From positions 1,054,001 through 1,118,000 of the forward strand of contig DAJPGB010000001.1 in NCBI GenBank assembly GCA_025992855.1: a stretch of DNA of 64,000 nt. Reading direction: 5' to 3'. A program made the position numbers and the translations under genes. The notes under the pieces were generated by a model. The model saw nothing but the letters and a program-made list of their open reading frames with translations. It made no database searches and was not told the DNA's origin. Position 1 is the first letter of the stretch, and every line of letters begins with the position of its first letter. Below are positions 53,875 to 64,000 of this stretch, piece by piece. This stretch comes from Coriobacteriaceae bacterium (GTDB taxonomy: Bacteria; Actinomycetota; Coriobacteriia; Coriobacteriales; Coriobacteriaceae).

Positions 53875-55308
53875 ATGGCTGTTATTGATGTACTGCCTTC
53901 GGATGGGAAGGTTGTTGACGAGGGTCCTGTTGGGTGCTCTGTTGATGTTTGTTGTGATGACTTTCGTCATCTCGATATTGGATTGCCGCCTGAGATTCTT
54001 CGTCTCAAGGATGCCGGGTATCTGACGCAGGCTATTGCGGCTTGCGACCGTCTTTTGGAGCAGGACCCTGAGCCTTCTCTTGCTGCTTGTGTCCGTGCCG
54101 AGCGGTATCGCATGCTTGAGACGCCGCTTCATTTTTCGGTGTCGCGCGCTCGGGCTATTGCGATGATTCGCGAGGAGTGGCCTGAGTTTACCGAGGAGCA
54201 GTTTGACGATTTGATTGACCGTAAGCGTATTGACTGGCGCTTTATCGATGGCGAGCTGTTCGTTCTCGACAACTTCCTCGATTCGCTTCGCGTATATCCC
54301 AAAGAGGTCCCCGGCATGCGTCCCGATTCTACGGACGGAATAGCACTGCGCAACGAGATGCTCAAGGAGATGGAGTCGCAAAACGGATTGACTCGCGTTA
54401 TTACGCTTCAGGCGTCCTTGTCTGTCCCCGGCGCTCTAGAGGGGGAGACCGTTTGCGCTTGGCTTCCCGTCGCGGCTGCCTGCCGTCAGCAGTCTCGGGT
54501 CGAGATTCTCGACATGACGCCGGAGGGTACTGTTGCTCCCGCGAACGCTTCGGCGCGTACCGCCTCGTGGTCTTCTTCGAGTGAGCGCTCATTCTCGGTG
54601 ACCTATCGTTATCACATCGATGCCGCTTATCGCGATATCTATGGGGGTGCGCTTCCGGCGCATCCGTGTATGGACGCGCCGCTGTCCGAGGATATTTCCG
54701 AGGACCGTCCGCACATTGCATTCACGCCGTATCTGCAGCAGCTGACGGCCGGTGTTGCTGACGGACTCGAGGATCCGCTCGATCGCGCTCGTGCTATCTA
54801 TGATTACCTGACACAGCATATCGACTATCGCTATCAGCCACCGTACCTGCTTTTGGGATCTATTGCCGACGACTGTGCGCATTCGCTCCGCGGCGATTGC
54901 GGCGTTATGGCGCTCACGTTTATCACCATGTGCCGCATCGCGGGGGTGCCTGCTCGTTGGCAGAGCGGCCTGTATGTTGCGCCCGATTCGGTGGGGCCGC
55001 ACGATTGGGCTGAGTTCTATACGCCACAGACCGGTTGGCTTAACGCCGACGTATCGTTTGGTTCCTCGGCACGCAGGATGGGGGAGGAGTGGCGTCGTCG
55101 TCACTACTTTGGCAATCTCGACCCGTGGCGTATGGTGGCCAACAATCGATTCCAGGCAGAGTTTGAGCCCTCTTTCGACGGCATGCGCGAGGACCCTTAC
55201 GATAACCAGATGGGTGAGGCTTCGGTCGACGGTCGCGGATGCCGTCAGCGCGAGATGCTCCGCACGGTCGAACTCATCGAAATGCTCGAAGTTCCATTTT
55301 CGGACTAA
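53875..55308 (+). CDS. Transglutaminase-like protein
   Basis: The 477-residue protein has a C-terminal transglutaminase-like core with RGDCGVMALTFITMCR (C342), HDWAEFY (H376) and GWLNADVSFG (D392), the catalytic Cys-His-Asp order of the family. The N-terminal 330 residues are helical and then beta-rich and unassigned. There is no signal peptide, so a cytoplasmic peptidase or isopeptide role is more likely than a wall role. The ATG at 53875 follows GGAG; an upstream ATG at 53839 lacks a site. The first 100 codons use far more NNT (GTT, GAT, TGT) than neighbouring genes. Confidence 0.82.
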   Translation: MAVIDVLPSDGKVVDEGPVGCSVDVCCDDFRHLDIGLPPEILRLKDAGYLTQAIAACDRLLEQDPEPSLAACVRAERYRMLETPLHFSVSRARAIAMIREEWPEFTEEQFDDLIDRKRIDWRFIDGELFVLDNFLDSLRVYPKEVPGMRPDSTDGIALRNEMLKEMESQNGLTRVITLQASLSVPGALEGETVCAWLPVAAACRQQSRVEILDMTPEGTVAPANASARTASWSSSSERSFSVTYRYHIDAAYRDIYGGALPAHPCMDAPLSEDISEDRPHIAFTPYLQQLTAGVADGLEDPLDRARAIYDYLTQHIDYRYQPPYLLLGSIADDCAHSLRGDCGVMALTFITMCRIAGVPARWQSGLYVAPDSVGPHDWAEFYTPQTGWLNADVSFGSSARRMGEEWRRRHYFGNLDPWRMVANNRFQAEFEPSFDGMREDPYDNQMGEASVDGRGCRQREMLRTVELIEMLEVPFSD

Positions 55309-55347
55309 TCAACAGAAAGCTGTGATAAACTAACTCACGCATTACGT

Positions 55348-55434
55348 GCCCGAGTGGCGGAATTGGCAGACGCAGTGGACTCAAAATCCACCGTTGGCAA
55401 CAACGTGCGAGTTCGAGTCTCGCCTCGGGCACCA
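55348..55434 (+). tRNA. tRNA-Leu(CAA)
   Basis: It is complete at 87 bases with encoded CCA. The acceptor arm GCCCGAG pairs with CUCGGGC. The D arm is GGCGGAATTGGCAGACGC, and the anticodon stem GTGGA/TCCAC closes the loop CTCAAAA with anticodon CAA, which reads UUG. A long variable arm, as expected for leucine, and a normal T arm are present. A terminator follows. Confidence 0.95.
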
Positions 55435-55453
55435 TACACGCAAGTGAGCGTTC

Positions 55454-55477
55454 AAGGGGGTCAAGGCCCCCTTTTTC
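55454..55477 (+). terminator. Terminator after tRNA-Leu
   Basis: GGGGG/CCCCC stem and TTTTT, close behind the tRNA; its sequence is repeated downstream at 55637-55660. Confidence 0.7.
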
Positions 55478-55595
55478 GTGCCGAACTCGCGTGAGCGCGC
55501 GGAGCGTTAAGCAAACAGGCCTGTGGCCTGTTTGTAGCGGAGCGTGGCGAGGGCGCCATGCGCCCGAAGCCCGGGGCTTCGCGAAGCGAAGTCCC

Positions 55596-55660
55596 TTCGA
55601 GTCTCGCCTCGGGCACCATACATGCACCTGCGCTTCAAGGGGGTTGCGGCCCCCTTTTTC
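55596..55660 (+). repeat. Duplicated 3' end of tRNA-Leu with its terminator
   Basis: TTCGAGTCTCGCCTCGGGCA plus CCATAC occurs at 55412-55437 in the tRNA and again, perfectly, at 55596-55621, 184 bases on. The likeness continues imperfectly into a second copy of the terminator. The second copy lacks the 5' two thirds of a tRNA. Between the copies are palindromes (for example AAACAGGCCTGTGGCCTGTTT-like, 55514-55535) and no gene. Confidence 0.8.
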
Positions 55661-55731
55661 GTGTACGTAATGTGATAACGCGCTGTACGTGTTATTATTC
55701 GCAAGGCGTTGTTTCCGCAATGCCCTAAAGA

Positions 55732-55861
55732 GGAACCCGAGGGTTCCCACCTTTTGGCGCCAATGAGCAGCTGACTGGTCATACAAATTAGATTCTCTTC
55801 CTCAAATCGAGGATGTCTATGTGTACGACCTGGTTGCTGAGAAGCGCCGGGTTATTTTTTT
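55732..55861 (+). promoter_or_regulatory. Candidate leader attenuator of infC-rpmI-rplT
   Basis: GCGCC-GGGTT (55844-55853) followed by ATTTTTTT (55854-55861) looks like the 3' half of a terminator. Its partners GGCGC (55756-55760) and AACCC (55734-55738) lie about 90-110 bases upstream. AACCC is also in a competing local hairpin GGAACC-CGAG-GGTTCC (55732-55747). Long-range pairing of this kind is how ribosomal protein L20 leaders control this operon in Firmicutes; here it is an inference. The infC ribosome site follows the T-run directly. Confidence 0.45.
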
Positions 55862-55880
55862 ATGAATGGAGGTAGGGAAA

Positions 55881-56435
55881 ATAGCTAAGTCTGATGACAC
55901 CCGCATCAACGACGAGATTACTGCATCTTCGTGCCGTTTGATTGGCGTCGATGGCTCTCAGCTCGGCCTGTTCGCCATCCGCGATGCTCAGCGTGTCGCC
56001 GACGATCAGGGTCTCGACCTGGTCGAGATCGCTCCCAACGCGGAGCCGCCGGTCTGCAAGGTCATGGACTACGGTAAGTTCAAGTACCAGCAGGCCATGA
56101 AGGCCAAGGCTGCTCGTAAGAACCAGTCCAAGGTCGAGGTCAAGGAAATGAAGTTCCGACCCAAGATCGACGTTGGCGACTACGAGACCAAGAAGGGCCA
56201 CGTTCTGCGTTTCCTCAAGAAGGGCGCGCGCGTTAAGATCACCATCATGTTCCGCGGCCGTGAGATGGCTCACCCGGAGCAGGGCCTTAACGTTCTCGAG
56301 CGTCTCGCCGAGGATCTCAAGCCTTACGCTACGGTCGAGTCCAAGCCTAAGATGGAAGGCCGTAACATGCTTATGCTGCTCGCCCCGATTAAGGGCGCCT
56401 TCGATGAGGATAAAGCGGCAAGCGATACCAAGTAA
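55881..56435 (+). CDS. infC: Translation initiation factor IF-3, likely AUA start
   Basis: IF3 keeps the 30S subunit free and checks start codons. The 184-residue protein has DTRINDEI near the N-terminus, the linker GKFKYQQ, and the C-terminal domain with EVKEMKFRPKIDVGDYETK and KVKITIMFRGRE-like sequence. The ribosome site GGAGGT (55868-55873) sits eight bases before ATA (55881-55883), giving (M)AKSDDTRINDEI. The ATG at 55866, which lengthens the protein by five residues, has no ribosome site and would put GGAGG inside the gene. infC with a rare start is known (AUU in E. coli), where IF3 limits its own synthesis. It is co-transcribed with rpmI and rplT. Confidence 0.93.
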   Translation: MAKSDDTRINDEITASSCRLIGVDGSQLGLFAIRDAQRVADDQGLDLVEIAPNAEPPVCKVMDYGKFKYQQAMKAKAARKNQSKVEVKEMKFRPKIDVGDYETKKGHVLRFLKKGARVKITIMFRGREMAHPEQGLNVLERLAEDLKPYATVESKPKMEGRNMLMLLAPIKGAFDEDKAASDTK

Positions 56436-56467
56436 CTAGTGTTCTGTAACCGATTAAGGAGTATTTC

Positions 56468-56659
56468 ATGCCTAAGATGAAGTCCCACAGCGGCACCAAG
56501 AAGCGTTTCCGCAAGACTGGTACCGGCAAGCTTATGCGCGCCAAGGCTTTCAAGAGCCACATCCTGAGCAAGAAGTCCACCAAGCGTAAGCGTGGCTTCC
56601 GTCAGGAGACCGAGATCGCCGCTGCCGACCGCAAGGTCATCAAGTCGCGTCTCGCCTAA
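56468..56659 (+). CDS. rpmI: 50S ribosomal protein L35
   Basis: The 63-residue, very basic protein MPKMKSHSGTKKRFRKTGTG... is the standard L35, with the K-x-H-x-G-x-x-K-R start and a closing VIKSRLA. TAAGGAG lies eight bases upstream of the ATG. It is 32 bases after infC and in the usual infC-rpmI-rplT order. Confidence 0.97.
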   Translation: MPKMKSHSGTKKRFRKTGTGKLMRAKAFKSHILSKKSTKRKRGFRQETEIAAADRKVIKSRLA

Positions 56660-56705
56660 GTTCGCGTTCCCGTTTTTCGTTTTACCGTCTAGGAGTTGAT
56701 AGAAC

Positions 56706-57065
56706 ATGGCACGTATTAAGCGCGCTGTTGCCGCCAAGAAGAAGCGCCGTACCGTTATGCACCGTGCGAAGGGTTACTACGGTGCCGCTTCGCGTACTTA
56801 CAAGCATGCTAAAGAGCAGGTCCAGCACTCCCTGCAGTATCAGTATCGTGATCGCCGCAACAAGAAGCGCGAGATCCGTTCTCTCTGGATCACTCGTATC
56901 AACGCTGCTGCTCGCCTGAACGACATCTCTTACTCTCAGTTCATGCACGGCCTGAAGGTTGCCGGCATCGAGCTCGACCGCAAGGTCCTGGCCCAGATGG
57001 CTTACGAGGACATTGAGTCCTTCAACGAGCTGGCTACCATCGCCAAGAAGGCTCTCGAGGCCTAA
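56706..57065 (+). CDS. rplT: 50S ribosomal protein L20
   Basis: The 119-residue basic protein is L20, needed early in 50S assembly and the known repressor of its own operon in several bacteria. It carries MARIKRAVAAKKKRR, AKGYYGAASRTYKHAKEQV and RRNKKREIRSLWITRINAAA. AGGAG lies nine bases before the ATG. A terminator follows at 57086. Confidence 0.97.
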   Translation: MARIKRAVAAKKKRRTVMHRAKGYYGAASRTYKHAKEQVQHSLQYQYRDRRNKKREIRSLWITRINAAARLNDISYSQFMHGLKVAGIELDRKVLAQMAYEDIESFNELATIAKKALEA

Positions 57066-57085
57066 TAGATTCTCTTGAATCGCTA

Positions 57086-57124
57086 GGGGAGTGTCGCGTT
57101 GTGCGCGGCGCTCCCTCTTTTTAT
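57086..57124 (+). terminator. Intrinsic terminator of infC-rpmI-rplT
   Basis: Stem GGGGAGTGTCGCG/CGCGGCGCTCCC followed by TCTTTTTAT. Confidence 0.85.
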
Positions 57125-57602
57125 CTGAGGCGCGGTTTACATTGCTAAAAGCGCGGGTAGATAAACACTTACAGGTGACCGATCTCTATATATTCCTGAA
57201 CCAAAGGGTCATCATCTGATACGTGCGGAAGATCCGCACCAGTCTTTCTATTACCTATAGAAAGCAATATGTTGTGTAGGACTTGTGAAGAGTGGAATTG
57301 ACGTCCCACAGGGCTTCGCGGTCTGGCAATATATCTCCTTGCCGCGCGGCCCGGTCGGACCGGATGGACCGCGGGGCGTGCACCTTGAGAACCGGATACT
57401 GCGAGGATGGACACTTACTTCAGTGTCGCATCCGGGCAGACATCGAACCATTTGAAATGGTCTAACTTGGATTTGTTTTTCGCAAGGCCGCCGAGAGGCG
57501 GCCCCGAGAAATTCCTTTTCCTATACTAAAACCATATGAATCGAACGGAACCGATCAGCGTAACAGTTGTGAGGACCGGACGGGCTCGAAGCCCATATAT
57601 TT
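57125..57602 (+). other. rRNA operon leader region
   Basis: This 478-base stretch has no gene. A weak promoter pair TTTACA (57136-57141) and AGATAA (57159-57164), 17 bases apart, is possible. A boxA-like block is at 57379-57398, a GC hairpin GGCCGCC/GGCGGCC lies near 57486-57504, and TATACT near 57520-57526 could be another -10. I cannot place the real start of transcription. Confidence 0.4.
57379..57398 (+). promoter_or_regulatory. boxA-like antitermination site in the rRNA leader
   Basis: ACCTTGAGAACCGGATA (within 57382-57398) is nearly the same as ACCTTGAGAGCCGCATA in the 16S-23S spacer (59232-59248). In other bacteria this position holds the boxA sequence bound by NusB/S10. Confidence 0.5.
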
Positions 57603-62504
<4,902 letters not shown>

Positions 62505-62624
62505 ACAAGCGCTCACGCGCGGTCCGGGCACGAGGATGCCCCCGAGTCACCTCCCCTATGCGCCATGCGGCCCCCAGGGCACGTAGATGAGACCCAGGAC
62601 ACCGTAACGGTGGGCGCCGCCCAC

Positions 62625-62744
62625 CGGTCAGCGGCCAGAGCATGGGGGGCACGCCCGGTCCCGTTCCGAACCCGGAAGCTAAGCCCCATCGCGCCGAGAG
62701 TACTGCGGGGTCAGCCCGTGGGAGGCCAGGGCGCCGCTGACCGG
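62625..62744 (+). rRNA. rrf: 5S ribosomal RNA
   Basis: About 120 bases. Closing helix GGTCAGCGGC/GCCGCTGACC, loop sequence CCGTTCCGAACCCGGAAG and CGAGAGTACTG are typical of 5S. The flanking complement extends to 15 pairs (CCACCGGTCAGCGGC with GCCGCTGACCGGTGG). Confidence 0.93.
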
Positions 62745-62776
62745 TGGACGGCACCGAGCCGTGCGCTTGAACTGAG

Positions 62777-62809
62777 AAGGGGGAGGCCTCGCGGCCTCCC
62801 CCTTTTTTG
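62777..62809 (+). terminator. Intrinsic terminator of the rRNA operon
   Basis: AAGGGGGAGGCC/GGCCTCCCCCTT with a four-base loop and TTTTTT, directly behind 5S. Confidence 0.93.
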
Positions 62810-62934
62810 CGTTGTATATACGTTGTACTTTGGGACCTAGCTCCCCCGTATGTGCTCTTACTGTTTGGCTGTATTTTGAGTCCATCTAGTGTATTTGAGC
62901 GATAATTACTCGCATTGGCGTTAGGGAGGGCTTG

Positions 62935-63576
62935 ATGTTTACCGTATTTGTCTTGGGCAATATTGCTTCGGGTAAGTCAACTGCCTGCCGCTATTTCGAA
63001 TCTCGTGGCGCTATGCTTATCGATCTGGATGAGCTTGCAAAATCGCTGTATGTGCCGGGCTCTGATATCGTCAATACACTCGCGGATGAATTCGGTTGGG
63101 ACATTTTGGATGAGGAAGGCGGCATTCGCCGCGGCATCCTCGCTTCTCGAGCTTTCGCTTCTCCTGATTCGGTCGCACGGCTCAATGACATCGTGCATCC
63201 CATTCTGATTGAACAGCTTTCGCTTAGGATTCTCGATCCGGTTTGTTGTACGGTTTCATCTCCCCGTTATCCTTTTGCGGTGGTCGAGGTTTCTGCTCCG
63301 ACTGGTTTTGAGGATGCATTTGGCTTGGCTGATGAAATTTTGGTCATCAGCGCCCCTTTGTCAGTTCGTCGCGAGCGCGCTATTCAACGTGGCATGGAGC
63401 CATCTGATTTTGATGCCCGTTCTGCTTGCCAGCCCGAAGAGTCTGCGCTGTGCAATCTCGCTACAACTGTGATTGACAATGCGGCAGACGATAACTCGCT
63501 CTTTGAACAACTGGACGCATGGCTTTCGCGCCATGGGTTCGGGGATGTAGTGGATAAGGAGGAGGCCGATGCCTAA
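62935..63576 (+). CDS. coaE: Dephospho-CoA kinase
   Basis: CoaE adds the 3'-phosphate to dephospho-CoA as the last step of coenzyme A synthesis. The 213-residue P-loop kinase has LGNIASGKST (about 7-16), IDLDELAKSLY (about 30-40), the substrate-lid motif RLNDIVHPIL (about 83-92), and SVRRERAIQRGM near the nucleotide site. Compared with other CoaE, the middle (VCCTVSSPRYPF) is slightly longer. ATG at 62935 follows GGGAGGG; a TTG just before is an alternative. It overlaps the start of the next gene by eight bases. Codon use is richer in T than in the core genes. Confidence 0.9.
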   Translation: MFTVFVLGNIASGKSTACRYFESRGAMLIDLDELAKSLYVPGSDIVNTLADEFGWDILDEEGGIRRGILASRAFASPDSVARLNDIVHPILIEQLSLRILDPVCCTVSSPRYPFAVVEVSAPTGFEDAFGLADEILVISAPLSVRRERAIQRGMEPSDFDARSACQPEESALCNLATTVIDNAADDNSLFEQLDAWLSRHGFGDVVDKEEADA

Positions 63577-64000
63577 GACACGTTTCCTTACGTGGTATCG
63601 CCTTATACCGCTGGCTGCCGTTTTTGCCTTCGGCCTTATCTCATTCGTTTACTCATATGCTCCTGCCGCTTTCTTTAAGCCGCTGTATCCGATTGACTAC
63701 GAGGCGTATGTAAAGCAATCCAGTATTTCGCATAATCTGGATCCGTATCTGGTGTGCGCTGTCATTAAGTCTGAATCGAATTGGGATCCCGAGGCCGAGT
63801 CGAATCAGGGTGCTCAGGGATTGATGCAGCTGATGCCCGAGACTGCCCAGGATATGATCGCCAAGGGCCTTGTCGACGGTGGCGAGTATTCGGCCGACAA
63901 CCTTAACGATCCGGCTACGAATATCGAGTTTGGCTGTGCGTATCTTTCGTATCTTCTAGCGTATTTTAACGGGTCGACTGACAGTGCCATTGCCGCCTAT
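63569..64000 (+). CDS. Soluble lytic transglycosylase-type protein (3' end outside window)
   Basis: It cleaves peptidoglycan strands. The visible 144 residues begin with MPKTRFLTWYRL, a membrane helix or uncleaved signal (about 13-35), and then the SLT domain. The SLT domain contains the catalytic Glu in VIKSESNWDPEA, AQGLMQLMPETAQDM and the tail NIEFGCAYLSYLL. AGGAGG lies just before the ATG, and the start overlaps the end of coaE, so the two are coupled. The pairing of coaE with an SLT gene is common in Actinobacteria and Firmicutes. The gene is cut by the window end. Confidence 0.9.
   Translation, partial: MPKTRFLTWYRLIPLAAVFAFGLISFVYSYAPAAFFKPLYPIDYEAYVKQSSISHNLDPYLVCAVIKSESNWDPEAESNQGAQGLMQLMPETAQDMIAKGLVDGGEYSADNLNDPATNIEFGCAYLSYLLAYFNGSTDSAIAAY

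Noticed and set aside
55274..55786. A minus-strand frame crossing tRNA-Leu and its duplicate
   Set aside because: Translation of tRNA antisense gives the well-known false peptide pattern (ARLELAR...PLGH); no gene.
55866..55880. ATG at 55866 as the start of infC
   Set aside because: No ribosome site, and it would place GGAGGT inside the gene; the ATA at 55881 fits better.

Overview
The window is about 64 kb of a GC-rich bacterial chromosome. It is most likely a member of the Coriobacteriia close to Collinsella. The evidence is the 16S rRNA sequence at 57603-59110, the Gram-positive style of the signal peptides, lipoproteins and sortase-type sorting signal, and the presence of a confurcating-type lactate dehydrogenase operon together with a stand-alone Elp3. 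The genus call comes from memory of the 16S and gene families, not from a search. Almost all of the window reads as chromosomal core. There is no transposase, integrase, phage gene or CRISPR array.

Layout. 1-9.2 kb: a partial SKI2-like helicase, then a tRNA-modification neighbourhood (TrmB, a Trm9/ALKBH8-like methyltransferase, Elp3) interrupted by a membrane-anchored XRE regulator with a DUF4097 protein. A spermidine-synthase-like protein follows Elp3 with no gap. 9.2-14.9 kb: a compact three-gene module on the minus strand (TerB-N/TerB-C protein, BrxD-like ATPase, DEVH helicase), the best candidate here for a poorly described DNA-processing or defence system. 14.9-19.0 kb: a DUF554 membrane protein and a five-gene operon of exported and surface proteins, one with an LAQTG sorting signal. 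19.3-22.9 kb: D-lactate/glycolate-type dehydrogenase with EtfB and a ferredoxin-EtfA fusion. 22.9-28.4 kb: HD hydrolase, AzlCD, KdgT, a diguanylate cyclase and a DMT exporter. 28.5-36.6 kb: purL, a CPA2 antiporter, an array of palindromes, a BaiA-like SDR and homoserine dehydrogenase. 36.9-43.2 kb: a branched-chain amino-acid type ABC transporter with two paralogous binding lipoproteins.

43.3-53.6 kb: CutC, a GalT-like protein, a BASS-family transporter, a RecJ-helicase fusion, a bifunctional Rel, an MBL hydrolase and class II aldolase. 53.9-57.1 kb: a transglutaminase-like protein, tRNA-Leu(CAA) with a duplicated 3' end, and infC-rpmI-rplT, in which infC appears to start with AUA behind a candidate attenuator. 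57.6-62.8 kb: a complete 16S-23S-5S operon with no spacer tRNA. 62.9-64 kb: coaE and a lytic transglycosylase cut by the window edge.

The main functional ideas, all testable, are: (1) a bacterial wobble-uridine route in which Elp3 makes cm5U34 and a Trm9-like enzyme methylates it; (2) an orphan TerB/BrxD/helicase module; (3) a single-chain RecJ nuclease-helicase; (4) autoregulated IF3 expression; (5) a possible bile-acid link through a BaiA-like SDR and a BASS transporter. Several families of intergenic inverted repeats recur between operons.
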